NCBI GenBank assembly: GCA_015499985.1
Contig: JAAAUF010000230.1
Location: forward strand, 541-37,439
Length of the DNA: 36,899 nt
Direction of reading: 5' to 3'
Source of the DNA: Haplosporangium gracile
Taxonomy: Eukaryota > Mortierellomycota > Mortierellomycetes > Mortierellales > Mortierellaceae
Shown: positions 1-11,499 of the stretch, piece by piece
Layout: every line of letters starts with the position of its first letter
Numbering within the stretch: position 1 is the first letter of the stretch
The notes under the pieces: model-generated
The model's database searches: none
What the model saw: the letters and a program-made list of their open reading frames with translations, nothing else
What the model was told of the DNA's origin: nothing
Program-made: the position numbers and the translations under genes

Positions 1-1673
1 TTCCATTTCTCCATTTTTTTTTTCATACCGACGGCAAATTTTCTTGCCGGAAGCCAAGAAAAATGATTTAAGTCCAGTTGGACCTGATTTTTTTTAAAAA
101 AACAAGGGCTGTTGAACAACAGAGAGAAAGAGTCTAACGCATTCAAGGCCAAACTGCTTGCTGCGTGACACAGCCCCCCCTCCCCCCCCCCTCTCCTTCC
201 CTTCCTGTCTCATTGGCCCTTTCTTTGCCTTGCCTTGCTCTGCTAGAGCTTGCCCTTGTGGCTTGAACACTTACTCGCACTCTGCCGTAATGCCTTTTTT
301 GTTTTCCCTCGGATCTTTTTTTTTAATATCATGGACGAAAGGAAGAAGGTGTCATCAGCCACCAATGCCTCAATGGCGAGGGAAACGAGAGCACCCCCAT
401 TGTGAAATCTATTGGTGGGTGGAGCATCCCAACAGCCATGATGACACTTATTTCCTTACAAATAAGTCTAGGACCCCTCCTCCTCTTTGCCTTATTCAAA
501 CTACGGCTCTTTCTCTTAAAAGATGCGACTTACACCTGGGAAAATGGCGTTGTGCTAGATCGGACGAATGATGTTATTAGTGGCGTTTCACTCTACGAAC
601 GAGTCAGGAACAATGAAAACACGAAAAAAGAAAAAAAAAAAGCATTATCCAATGTGGTCATATCATTCTCATCCTAAAAATGCATTTTCCTTTCATCTCG
701 TCTTCTCTTTCGCCCTCTCTTGGCCAATAGGTTCCCCATTCTTGCCGCCTATATTTATTGAGACAAGGCTATCGCGTGCCAATACGCCTTACTACGAATA
801 CTAATGCAATGATACTCTAAAGAAGTGGAAATTGAATTTACCTTGTATTCACTATAGGCATATGTAGATCGCGCGCTATGAAAGGGACAGAGTGAAATGT
901 GGAGCAGTGGAGATAATGTACTTCTTACCCTGGTCCCCACACTTAACACCATGCTTCTGATGCTCAGTTTCGCCCTTTTGGTCCAGCGTACATGCATCGG
1001 AGTCAATGTCGTACTGTTCTTCTTCGAGTCCGACCTACAGGCTGGGTAGCCACTACCTAAGTACTTCAACTCCGCCAGCACATATCTATCATCATGAACA
1101 ATGAGAAAAAGAAAGTCATCATGGACGTGCGACATGTATTAACGTGTGCTAGGTGGGAGGGGGAGGAGGGGGGTATTATTTACAAAACTGAAGCAAAAAG
1201 GTGAGATTGCTAAACTGTCTAAAAAATGAGTTGAAGAGGGAAGGAAGAGGAGCAGGAGAGGAGGAGAGAGGGGGGAGAGTAATGGAAGAAAGGTTTGCAC
1301 TGCCTCAGCTCCACATGGTTGCGAATCCCTCCATCATGACGACCTTGGGTATGGAGTTCGTAAACGAGCAAAACGAGCGGACGGACAAGCGAGGACGTCA
1401 CATTATTATTCGTATTGCTCAACTTCCATGTCAGATCCCTACAAGATAAATGAGGAATGATCATAAAGTTAGTACGGGTACACAAAGAAAAGACCTTGGT
1501 GCTCGTCTTGCGAGATAAACAAAAACCAAAAAACAAGAAACAAAATTTTGTTCGTGCCACCATGGCTGACATGAGTAGTACCCTTCCACGATTTCATACA
1601 AAGCACAAGCCATGAAGACCCATGTGAAAGGCCGTAAAAATACCACAAAAAAAAAAAAAAAAGTCGACAGTGC
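1..1673. other. Intergenic region, no gene seen
   Basis: No reading frame here has a recognisable protein or a convincing splice structure. The sequence has homopolymer runs of A, T and C and a purine-rich stretch near 1140-1290. Short open frames exist, for example 158-571 on plus and 755-1135 on minus, but their compositions look like translated intergenic sequence. The last ~200 bases (1461-1673) may hold a third exon and/or the 3' UTR of the minus-strand bHLH gene to the right. Confidence 0.6.
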
Positions 1674-2959
1674 TCAATTCAAACTTACAGAGTCAACATC
1701 GTCCACAGGATCTCCCAAGTGCGTTTGCAATTCTCGGACTCTGCTCTTCAATTCATTCTTCTGGTTCAGTAATCGATGGATGTAATCGACAGCTAAAATG
1801 ATAGTACAAGAGAATACCAATTAGTTCATTTGCCAACGGGCTCCCTAGTGGCACATGCACGACACAAAAAAGACAGGAGGGAATACGACGAAAAACATGC
1901 CACATGCATGTGCCACTTACACTTTTGCAAAATGACAGCCTCACTTCGATGACAGTCGCTCAAAGTAGGGACAATCTCCACCAAAGAGTCGAATCCCACA
2001 CGAATATTTTGTCGCCGCTTCTGCTCAGAGGCGATATGGTTGGCCTTCTTCTCAGCCTCGGTAAGGAGCTCATGAGGAGGCTTCTTAGTGCCGGTTTTTG
2101 TCGAGGTTGGTGTCGACTGTGAAGGAGCTGGTGACACCGAGTCGTGTTGTTGTATTGATGGAGATGGGCTAGTGGCTTCCTGCTTCGACTCTGCCTCAAC
2201 ACTTTCTTCCTTGAATTTATTGATGTCGTTCAAGTTTCCGTTAACAAGGGCATTCTGCTGAGATGGTGACAGACCGAGTTTGCTGATAGAGTCGCTCTTG
2301 CCCTTCTTTCTAGGAGTTCCCTGCATAGGGTCAAACCCATCCCGACTGGAGCGATGAGGCGACTTGACAACAAGGCCTGATGAAGAATCCATGGACATAG
2401 ACTTTGCCATTGATCCTTTGCGACGAGCTGCCTTTTTGGTGAGTGGTGCTGGATTGTTGTCGGTATCGCTCTCCTGCTTGGAAAGTTGTGTCGAATTACC
2501 ATTCATTCCCATAGACTCTGCTGGAGAAGGTTGGCCACGAAGGGGAGTGGATGGAGGGAGCGGGCTTGAAGGCTGAGAAGAGGCAGAGCCGTTCTCTTGT
2601 CCTGTTGGTTCGATGGAAAGAACCTCTGACTTTGATTTCCGTTTCGCAGCTGGTTTCGATGCCTTTTGCTGAGGGGCTCCGGATTCACTTGTAGGCGACA
2701 GAGGGTCATGGTTGGGATGATGAGGTTGCTGATACTGTTGCTGTTGGTGATGTTGTTGTTGACCAGGATAAGGTTGTTGCTGTTGCTGGTTGTGGGGTGG
2801 GGGAGGTGCTGCCATAGGGTGAGACTGTTGCTGGAAAGAATGTGAATGTTGTGGTTGTGGTTGCTGCATAGAGTGGTGAAGAGAGTGCCCATGGTTATCA
2901 TGCTGTTGCTGTTGTTGAAGGTGCTGTTGTTGGAAATGCTGTTGCTGTTGATGTTGCGC

Positions 2960-2992
<33 letters not shown>

Positions 2993-3496
2993 AAGCTGGA
3001 GTTGGAGTTGCTGTTGCTGCTGAGCGAGCACCATGGCTTGAGAGATGGCGTTGGCCTGGGCCATAAGAAGCGGGTTCTGTAGCATGGCTTGACTCATAGC
3101 ATGAGGGTTGATAACACCGCCTGGGGCCAGGAGAGGGTTGGAACTGATTTGTTGAATCCAGTCGCGCTGCTGTTGAGCCTGGGCAGCTGCGGGGTCCAGC
3201 GTCATGGGTGGGGGCAGGAGAGAAGGGGCATTTTGCATCCTAGGCAGCCCAGGGAGCCCATTTTGCTGCTGCTGTTGCTGTTGGTGTTGTTGTTGGAGTT
3301 GGCGGAGGTGAAGGTGGTGCTGAAGCTGGAGCTGAAGCTGTTGCTGCTGCTGTTGTGTCAAAGTGGGATCGACACCACCGGGGCCGTTGAGTCCATCGAC
3401 TTTGGGCTGTCCGGTGCTGTCCTCCTGCGCCAGCTGGTTGAGAAACTCTGAGAAGGCCCTCTGCTCATGATCAGAGAGCAACGATGGGAAGTTCAT
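1674..3496 (-). CDS. Poly-Q bHLH transcription factor
   Basis: Nuclear DNA-binding protein of the basic helix-loop-helix class. Exons read 3496-1921 and 1792-1674, joined across a 128-nt intron with a GTAAGT donor; the model gives 564 residues. The basic region and helix 1 end exon 1 (about residues 484-525). His487, Glu491 and Arg495 have the H-x3-E-x3-R spacing used by bHLH proteins that bind E-boxes. Exon 2 carries helix 2 (VDYIHRLLNQ) running into a leucine-zipper-like helix. The N-terminal half is rich in Gln/His runs; the middle is Ser/Pro/Lys-rich and probably disordered. The ATG at 3496 is used because the frame upstream opens only with a GTG. A second GTAAGT lies at 1688-1683, so the gene may splice to a further exon (candidate 1565-1461) instead of reading through to the TGA at 1676-1674. 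bHLH class confident; specific orthology (Ino4-, Max/Mlx- or USF-like) not settled. Confidence 0.85.
2722..3352 (-). repeat. CAG/CAA glutamine-codon tracts in the bHLH gene
   Basis: Interrupted CAG/CAA runs on the minus strand (CTG/TTG on plus) encode glutamine blocks with scattered His and Leu, densest near 2720-3020 and 3262-3352. They are mixed-codon rather than pure repeats. In other frames they create long Leu-rich or Asn/His-rich shadow frames that are not genes. Confidence 0.8.
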
Positions 3497-4263
3497 TGGG
3501 AGGGTGGATATCACTGTCGACGACTACTGAAAAGTGAAAAAGGGGATGAAGAGTGTGATGTTAGTTATGAATGGAACTGTTGTTGGCCAGCTCCAGCTGT
3601 TGAAGAAGGAGTATATAGGTATTTTCCTCATGAGGAGGGATGATTGTCGATTGCCAGGTGTGTATGTACCAAGACTTGAGGAAGACGTTGGGGTGAAAGA
3701 GTAACAGCAGAGGCTGACGAAGCGAAGGGTGGGTGAAGGTAGATGAGAGTACCGAGGATGATGAGTTGTAAGGAGAAGAAAAAGAAAAGGGAAAAAGAGT
3801 GGAGAAGGAAGAAAAAGACGAACCGGAGAGGGCGGAGAATCGAAAGAAACAGGTGCTCGTCTGTGGGTTGGAGAAAGTAAAGGGAAAGGGTACCAACCAA
3901 GGCAGGTAGGAAGGCAGTCTCCACACTTGGAAGAAAGAGAAGGGGCAAAAAAATAATAATGAGACGCCGTTGTTGATCCAGGTACCTGTAAAAAGGGCTC
4001 AGGAAATGTTCAATGGAAACAGGAAAGGTAACGAAGAGAAAAGGTGCGGATGAGGAGGAAGAGGATGATGCCAGGTGGGCGGAAGAGAGGGATGATGATG
4101 ATGCCAACCGGCGCCGAGAAAAAGAAAGGAAAAAAAGACTAGTGTGCGGGGAAGGGAGACGCTCACCCTGAGCCATAAGCGTCACATGATTATTATCATA
4201 TAAGCATCAAAGCGGACGAATAGGCATGTTTTTTTTAACTCTTGACTCAAGCAAGGATCGGTC
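3497..4263. promoter_or_regulatory. Divergent intergenic region between bHLH and CID/RS genes
   Basis: A 767-bp gap separates the start codons of two divergently transcribed genes, so it must hold both promoters and 5' UTRs. The minus strand is strongly pyrimidine-rich (GA-rich on plus, about 3700-4140), a common feature of fungal promoters and leaders. No specific factor site is claimed. Open frames on the minus strand here are Ser/Leu/Phe-rich readings of the CT tract. Confidence 0.55.
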
Positions 4264-6500
4264 ATGGACAAGCCTGTCTTCTCGCCAGGAGGTTATGGGA
4301 TGCCGCCTCAGCAAACTCCACCACCACCACAACATCAACAGCAGCAAGTGGTCGACAATGTAGGATACAACAGCGACGCCCAGCACGTGGCCATCCAGCT
4401 TGCTCTTGGAGCATTCGTTCAGCAGAGCAAAGGGATCTCCGTCGTCGAAATTACTGCTCTTGTTGACCACCTGGAGATGCTCATGAAGGACTGTTCCCAG
4501 GCCAACATTCAGGTACGACTACTCAGCAGGAAGGGAGCGAGAAAGCAGTAATTTCATTCATCTTCTTACGTAGGCAACTGAAAGCTTGACAAGAGCATTT
4601 GGCTAATACTCTTTTGTTTCTACATGTCTGGACTATTAAGGCAGGAAAAAACTGGGTCGTTCACTTTTGTCAGAACCCTCAACAATACGACCTCCTCGTA
4701 CGCGCCCTGGTCTCCATTGCCATTTCACGGCAGACATTCGACGAGAAGCTGCATATCGTGTACCTTACCAACGACATTTTATCACATTGCGAACGGAAGC
4801 AACAGCAGTGGATCAAGGAAGCAATCCATCCAAACCTCGTCCCAATGTTACGCGCCGCGTATTTTTTCCCAGGAATCGACGACGGCCAAAGGCAACGCGT
4901 CATCAAGGTACCGGTTTGGAGCCAGAAGAGAATGGATATCATAAATAGTCAAGTCCAAGTCGGATACTTTTCATCTAACAGTCGCCACCAATGCTTTTGA
5001 TAGGTTTTGGACATTTGGAGGAACAGAGAGTTTTTTCCAGCAGCCATGATCGACTCTATGGAAATGCACGTCAAGCGTCCGCCGCTACTGCCAAACAACG
5101 GACAGGGACCGACAGCGCCACCTACACAGGAGCAGTGGCAGCTACCACAGGGACAACAGCCATTCCATCCGCCTCCTCACGCACATGTACACTCTCAACC
5201 ATCGCAGCAGTTCCCACACCACATTCACCAACAGCAGCATTTCCCACAGCAGCAACAGTTTCAGCAACAATTTCCACAGCAGTACCCTGGCTTCCCACAC
5301 CATCCACAGCAACAACAACAGCAGATGCAGAACCAGCACCCGTTCCCGCATCACCCTCACCCTAACCCTCAGCAGATGCCCATTCAGTCTGAACCATGGA
5401 TATCACAAGCGCCGGGACCACTCCCAGGGTATCCTACTTTTCAAGGCAATGTCCCTATGCCACAGCACCTACCTCAAGGAGTCCCACCACCGCCATTTCA
5501 CCACCAATCCAATCCCTACCCTCAGGTGCCTACATTTCAAAACCATCAGCAGCCGCCTCTTTTTCAACAGCCGCAATTCTCGCATCCTCCACGAAATATT
5601 CCAGTTGCGGCACCAGTACCAGCTCCAGCTCCAGCTCCTCCCCCAGAGCCGACTCACCGGGATGTTCTCATGCGCGAACTGCATGCTGGACAGATGATCT
5701 CCAAGATTGAGGCTGAAGCGGACTATTACCAGCCATTGTCAGCATATGTGTCGGTCCCTTTCAAGAAGAAGGTGTATCAGGATAAGGATTTACTCGACAG
5801 CGTCGCTCAGTTTGTACAGGAGACAAATGCCATCAAGGTTGAGGAGCTCGCAAAGGGCGACGAAGGGTGGCATGAAGGCCATTTGAACGAATTCTACAAG
5901 AACCACGGCGACAAACGGAAAGAAGCATTCTCAGAGAACCCGCGTCGACGTCGCAGCCGTCAACAGTCTAGTGCCTCTGGTCGCAAAGGCGAGCTGAGAG
6001 GAAGGAAACGATCCTTTTCAAGGACGCCTTCCAGAAGTCGGTCACGGTCACGGTCACGGTCAAGAAGGCGGACTTCTCGATCAAGGTCACGATCGTATTC
6101 AAGAAGTCGATCCAGGAGCAGCTCACCTCAATATCGTCATCAGAGTAGGAGAGGTAGTCGAGATCGAGGTGAAAGCCGGGGCAGAAGCAGGAGCAGAAGT
6201 CGGGGCAGGAGCATGAGTCGCAGCCGTAGTAGGAGTAGAAGTAGGAGTAGGAGCGTGAGTGGAGGTAGAAGTCGAAGCAGGAGTCGTGATGCAGGACCAA
6301 GGCATCGTGTGACGGAGGATGCCTTCCCAACTCGGAAATTTGGTCTCGGATCCAACTCACAACAGCATCAGCAACAGCAATCTGCGCCTCAACAACAACA
6401 GCATTACCAGCATCCACATCAACCACATTTTCAACAGCAGCAACCACAGCAACAATCGCCCTCACGACCAGCATTCCAGCCAGGACGCTTCTCTCAGTAA
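4264..6500 (+). CDS. CID-domain RS-rich protein, CHERP-like
   Basis: Likely a nuclear RNA-processing factor that contacts the RNA polymerase II C-terminal domain. Exons 4264-4512, 4641-4907 and 5004-6500, all phase 0, give 670 residues. Residues about 25-190 form a CTD-interacting domain: AGKNWVVHF at the exon 2 start and HIVYLTNDILSHCERKQQQ match the pattern seen in animal CHERP (SISAGKNW... and LHLIYLINDVLHHCQRKQ, recalled). Residues ~200-400 are Gln/Pro/His-rich. A conserved-looking block follows (PLSAYVSVPFKKKVYQD, about 422-438), then an Arg-Ser domain (about 484-605) of the type found in splicing factors, and a Gln/His-rich tail. The N-terminal SURP domain and C-terminal G-patch of animal CHERP are not seen. 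SCAF4/8- or Rtt103-type CID proteins are alternatives; the AGKNW motif favours CHERP. Confidence 0.85.
6037..6290 (+). repeat. RS-dipeptide coding repeat
   Basis: Imperfect tandem hexanucleotides such as cggtca and agtagg encode alternating Arg-Ser. The 5' part uses CGG/TCA codons and the 3' part AGG/AGT, so at least two separate expansions seem to have built the domain. Confidence 0.75.
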
Positions 6501-6913
6501 ATTACAAAGTCGCCAAGTGGTTCCATCCGTGAATATATAACAATAAAAAAAATAAAAAAAAGCAATAGCATACTAGGAGATATTCATGAACGGCGTCTTT
6601 AGTTGCCGAGCGGGCGGCGATAGGAAGTTTAACCAAGGTATCCACGTAATTGTCGAAGCTTTTCTTTGGTGGGTTGATTTGTGAGCTGAAAGTGGAACGG
6701 GCACTAATGGTGTACGGGTTACGAAAAATTGTTTCATGTGCGTTTTTGCGATCGGGTCGGACCGATCGAAAATTTTATCTTTAAAAGACAGCGAGAAAAA
6801 AAAAAAAAACGTTTCATTCACTCACTTTTCTCTTCACTCATTCCGTTCGCTCACACTTTTTGTACATCACCTCCATTCAAACACCACCCTTTCCTACACA
6901 ACTACATACCTTC
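6501..6913. other. Intergenic, 3' UTR of CID gene and promoter of oxidoreductase
   Basis: A run containing aataaaaaaaataaa at 6541-6555, just past the stop of the CID gene, is a plausible polyadenylation signal. A pyrimidine-rich, CA-containing leader (about 6815-6913) precedes the next ATG. No reading frame here looks coding. Confidence 0.5.
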
Positions 6914-8954
6914 ATGTCTTCAGCAATGGTCTCTAGAGAGTACGACTTGATCGTCTATGGCGCCACTGGCTTCACCGGTCTGAGAACCTGCCAGGTAACA
7001 ATAAAAAAAAATGAATAACAACCTCTAAATGCATTAGTAAAATAACGTTAATAACTTGTAGAGGCAAACTTTACGTGATTTTACCTTAATTTGTCTCCAG
7101 CATTTTTACTAACACAACCCTTTCTCCTCTTCTTTCAAAAAAAAACACTTGCTTTGTAGTATCTTGCCCGCAGCTACACTGAAGGTGTCCGCTGGGCCAT
7201 TGCCGGTCGCAGCGTCCCAAAACTGGAGGAAGTCCGCGAAAAGCTCGTCGCCATCAATCCCGCCCTTTCTGTAAGTTCGGCATGACGTTTCTTTGTATCC
7301 ACTCTTGTTTCGTCAACACTAGCAGCGGCTTGGAACAATGTTCCAGAAAATAGTACAATCAACTTTGTTGGCACAGGCCTCTTTTCTGACACGCTTATTA
7401 CATCTCCCCATTTTTCTACAACTAGTCCCTGCCCATCATCAAAGCCGATGCCTCTAGCCCAGAGTCATTGGAGGCCATGACCGCCCAGACCAAGGTTGTC
7501 ATCAGCACAGTTGGACCCTTCATGCAGTACGGAGAGCCCCTTGTCGCCGCTTGTGTCAAGCAGGGCACCCACTATGTCGACTCCACTGGAGAGACTCCCT
7601 TCGTCAACGTAAGTTGTCAAGGGAAATCGTCAATCTACGTTATTTATGCGAAGTCATCACCTACAAACGGAGGTTAACCTGATAATTCTTTTACATAAAC
7701 TATATAGAACATCATTCACAAGTACCACAAGGAGGCTGTTGACAAGAACGTCATCTTAGTGCCTCAGTGTGGATTTGACTCCGTTCCCTCGGACATTGGG
7801 ACCAAGATGTAATGCAGCCTCTCTTTCCTTTGTTGCTTGTGTATATCAAGCCCACACCGTTGTCAAGAGAGCACACGCTAATACTGAATCTAATTGTATG
7901 CTACTGTCTCTAGGGTTGTCGACTTCATCCGCAAGGAGTATGGCCTTCCCACCAAGTCTGTGAAGGCGTCCTTGTTGTCCTTCCGTGGAGCAGGTACGTT
8001 TTTTTACTATTTTCCGTTTCAATTTAAAATACGCCATTATCACATTTGGCCCAATTTCGAATATATCCTTGAATCGCGTCTTAACACTACTTCATTTCAC
8101 TCTTTTCGCGACCAGCTTCGGGAGGCACGTTGGCATCAGTCTGCAACATCATCGCCGAGAAGCAAGGAGGAGTCGGCGCGATGATCGATCAGAACCAATT
8201 GGTACCAGAGTCAGTCCATGATAAGCTTGTCCCCGCCAAGATCTCGATGCCAACTGTTCACTACGATTACGACTTCCAAAAATGGCAGACCTACTTTGTC
8301 ATGTCTTCATCAAACGAGAAGATTGTCAAGCGTAGTCATGGATTGGCCCTTGAGGCCAATGGCGATGGATATGGACCTCAGTTCACCTATAAGTAAGCTT
8401 CCCATTTTTGATCGAATAATTGATATTCAAATGCACGCTATCCTTGGTTATATGGAAATTAATTACCTGTTATTGGCATTGGTCTGGCTTTGACTATTAG
8501 TGAGACGATGAGCGCCTCAGGATTGGTTTCGGCAGCGACTGCAGCCATCGGCATGGGTCTTGGAGGTGCAGCATTGACTGTCGGCCCTCTGCGCAGGTTC
8601 ATCCAGAACCGCTTCATGCCCGCCCCAGGCGAGGGTCCCTCTGACGAGTCAATCGCCAAGGGCAGATTCACAGTCCACGTCATTGGTGAATCCGCACTCC
8701 CCGAGAACACCGAAGGCGCTGCTGACGCCAAGCCTGTCCGTGCTTTGGCAGTCATCCAGGGTGGCGATCCAGGATACGCCGAGACCTGCCGTTACCTTGT
8801 CGAGGGTGCTCTTTGTCTTGTCAAGAGTGAGGATTTGATCCGATCAGAGAATAAGGTCAAGGGCGGTGTTTTGACGCCTGCCCATGCGTTTGGCCAGATC
8901 TTGGTTCGTCGTCTTTTGGACCGTAATGTCAATCTTACTGTCTCCAAGTTGTAA
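6914..8954 (+). CDS. Saccharopine dehydrogenase-like oxidoreductase (SCCPDH / trans-acting enoyl reductase type)
   Basis: NAD(P)-binding oxidoreductase of the saccharopine-dehydrogenase-like family; the true substrate is unknown and lysine biosynthesis should not be assumed. Seven exons: 6914-6994, 7160-7270, 7426-7608, 7708-7808, 7914-7993, 8116-8392 and 8501-8954, giving 428 residues, close to the ~420-430 usual for SCCPDH-like proteins. The Rossmann dinucleotide motif YGATGFTG lies at residues 15-22, right after the first beta strand (YDLIVYGATG). VVISTVGPFMQYGEPLV and CGFDSVPSDIG are family signatures. A Gly/Ala-rich hydrophobic stretch at the start of the last exon (SGLVSAATAAIGMGLGG) resembles the membrane-associating segment of SCCPDH proteins. 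Two ATGs are in frame at 6914 and 6926; the first is used. Introns are 99-165 nt with canonical ends. Confidence 0.9.
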
Positions 8955-9130
8955 AAAAAAAAAAATTGTTTAACAGCTAGAGTCTTGCATGCAACAACCT
9001 AATGAAACGACAAACAAACAAAAACGAATAAAGCATGTATACTGTACACCACCATAGTAACCATTTATCCTCATGTCATATAAAGGAAATATATTTATTT
9101 GTTTCTGCAAAAAGACATCTCGACTTATTT
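8955..9130. other. Short convergent intergenic gap
   Basis: A 176-bp AT-rich stretch between the stop of the oxidoreductase and the degenerate 3' end of the first F-box pseudogene. It begins with an A run after the stop codon and contains aataaa-like sequence near 9025. It probably holds only 3' UTR. Confidence 0.5.
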
Positions 9131-11075
9131 TTAACAAACGCAAGGGGCAGATACGTTTAACTTGCCACTCTTGCTCTGACCTTGCAACCACAAGAACGGC
9201 TCTGTCAGCTTATCATCCTTTCTAAAGAACTCTGCGATCTCTAGGCCCAGCCAATGGGTCGCCATCTACCTCGCCTCGGACCACCCCATCGTCACCTTGG
9301 TATCCTCCGTGTTCGTCCTGACAGATCCCCGAAGCTCTCTCAGTTTTGTGAGCCCAGCAAGGCACTCCAAATATCCAGGTCTTCCAGATCCATTAGCGTC
9401 TCCCAAACTTAGAAGGGCAGAGAAGGTGTTGTTAAAGTATGCTGCCATGATGCCTCTTACCCCTTCTAGCTGATCCAACACAAAGGCCTTCAAATTAAGA
9501 TGTGTGAGTTGAGATAACGACCCGATCTGGCGATACAATCGCTCGAGTATCGTGAAATGCTGTCTTTCCTCGTCCGATAGTGCACCCATGGTTGCGTCGT
9601 CTCCTCATCTGCCGCCTCCTTCTTATAGTAGAGCATCTGGTCGAGTCCCTTGGGTAACGGAGGAATAGACACCGCAAGACTCAAATGCCGCATCCGTGTG
9701 CACGCCCAAGGATTCTCCACAGCGTCCTCGAGTGTAACAAAGGATGAGTCTGACGCCGGCGCATGAAAACCGCAAGCAGCTGCGCACTGAGCTCCTCCAA
9801 TGCAGGACAACTCACCAGGACACAGCGCAGTACATTGCTCGAAACATTGATATGTCGACCCAGGACAATCTTTCGGAGAGTACTCGAATGCCTCAAGAAT
9901 ATCATGATCACCTCTGGACCCTCTAGAGGACACGGATAGTTATTCCACCTGAATTCTTGCACCTGCTGTTCTGGGATCTCCAGCATCAACTGGCGAGGGA
10001 AGATGTAGTTGTCGCTGTCAGCATACTCAAACGACACCTTCTTGAGAAGTGGGCAACAGGTCGCGACAATACTGGCCAAGTTGTTCTGCGAAAAGACCGT
10101 GGCTGTCATCCCACGACACCGTAGCGAATCCAGATTGGGACACTGCTCCAGAACCCTTCCAACATCCTCTTCCCTTGTCGAGTCATCTTTAATAAGGCCG
10201 AGTACCAGATCCGTCAGACGTGGCAGCAAGTGACCTTGACCCTGACCCTGCTCCTGCTGTCTTCGAAGTGCCGCCAACGTCTCCTTGGCTTGCCGTTCGC
10301 CCTCCATATTGACCTGTTCAACATCATACACACAATCATCCACCTTCACCTCATATTTGCAAATTGACCGCGGGCAAACGAAAAAGAGCTCCGACCAGAC
10401 TTCAAACGTCGCCGGAAACCGAGGCCGACCCTTGTTCTTGACAACCACTTCCAAGTACAGTTCCTCCAGTCGAGGAATGCTGGCAATAGTCCTGGCCACG
10501 ACAACAAACTCCCGACGATTAAGGATGTCAAGCGAATGGACTTCGACCTTGACCAGGTGCTCGCTCATCCGTAGCAACCAACACGTCCGTTCAAATCCTC
10601 CCCAAGTGTCGTTGGTGAGGGTCGGTAAATATGGACAAGAGTCGTCACGCGCAGTATATCTCAAAAGCACAGTCAGCTTCGCTAGCATGCTCATCAGAGG
10701 CAAAGACACAATCTCGGTCCTGGTCGGTGCAGCAGGTCGTGAGGAGTCAGCGAGGGCGGTGGTGGTGGCAATGGACCCTGTTTTGAAAGCGTAGAAGCAG
10801 CTGTAAAGAAAGACGGTCTCGGACAACCCAATACAGAGTGAACGTACAACCAGTATATTCCTGGATAGAGCTCGAAAAGAGTCCGAAGAAGTCAGGATGT
10901 TGGTGCCATGTGGGTCGTACCTGACTATGATATTTTCGAACAGAGCGGGTTCAATCCAGTGGTGAAGGTGACGGCAGGTTCGCGATAGCCGAGAGGTGTC
11001 GACCTTGTCGAGGTATGTTGTTGTCAAGTAGATGAGCTCTGCTATGTTGAAGAAACGGTTTGTGGCAGTCGACAT
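9131..11075 (-). pseudogene. F-box/LRR protein gene broken by two frameshifts and a stop
   Basis: An F-box/leucine-rich-repeat protein would be a substrate adaptor of an SCF ubiquitin ligase. From ATG 11075 the frame reads RFFNIAELIYLTTTYLDK and LSRTCRHLHHWIEPALFENI, a typical fungal F-box. Leu-rich repeat-like segments follow to about residue 435. Near 9768-9772 the protein continues only in the next frame (HAPASDSSFVTLEDAVENPW), consistent with one base lost in a T run. Near 9587-9592 it shifts again (MGALSDEERQHFTILERLYRQ). A TAG at 9268-9266 then interrupts the conserved C-terminus where the related copy at 28481-29818 has Trp. Beyond the stop the same frame stays open with family-like sequence (MATHWLGLEIAEFFRKDD...) to a TAA at 9133-9131. 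No splice pair explains the breaks. The long intact N-terminal frame suggests recent decay; assembly error at the homopolymer cannot be excluded. Confidence 0.75.
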
Positions 11076-11499
11076 GGTGAAGCAATGTGTTTATGAATGG
11101 AGGAAAACAAAAGCTGATGCAAAGTAAAAAAGGAACGAGAGCATGGGTCATTGAGAGGAAGTACAAGTCGTAACAAGATTTCTGTGGTGACTTGTTTTCG
11201 ACTGTTGTCAGGGCATGCACCACCGCATCAAAAGGTCCTGTAGTGATCAAATATCACTATTTATTCTAATCCATTGCTCATTGCGAGTGAGACCGACTAA
11301 GTTGGCCTTTCGAATGACAATAAAAGGACTGAAACTCAGGCACAAAGCAGGGGATGAGAGAAAGAAGAAGAAGAGGAAGGATCAAGGTAGTCCGCTCCTC
11401 AGAATGTGAGAATATTATTTTTAACTAATGCTATCTTTTATGGTCGCAAAATTACATGAACGGTCGTTGTCGTCCTTGTCTGCTGGTTGTTCCGATACG
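11076..11499. other. Intergenic between two F-box remnants
   Basis: Contains the upstream region of the first F-box pseudogene (11076-~11250, with ordinary promoter-like sequence) and the degraded 3' end of the second. A purine-rich run of agaaagaagaagaagaggaa type lies near 11355-11385. No gene is visible. Confidence 0.45.

Noticed and set aside
158..571. 137-codon plus-strand frame near the left edge
   Set aside because: Pro/Ser/Cys-rich, no family resemblance, no clean gene context.
951..1049. Short hydrophobic frame of 32 codons starting with ATG
   Set aside because: Too short to distinguish from chance and no upstream gene signals.
2846..3451. Leu-rich plus-strand frames opposite the bHLH gene
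   Set aside because: They are antisense readings of CAG/CAA glutamine codons.
3497..3514. Upstream extension of the bHLH protein (six extra residues)
   Set aside because: The extension would begin with GTG at 3514; the first ATG in frame is at 3496.
3628..4185. 185-codon minus-strand frame, Ser/Leu/Phe-rich
   Set aside because: Composition is that of a translated CT-rich leader between divergent genes; no domain or splice structure.
5968..6474. Minus-strand frames opposite the RS domain
   Set aside because: Antisense readings of Arg-Ser codon repeats with no independent support.
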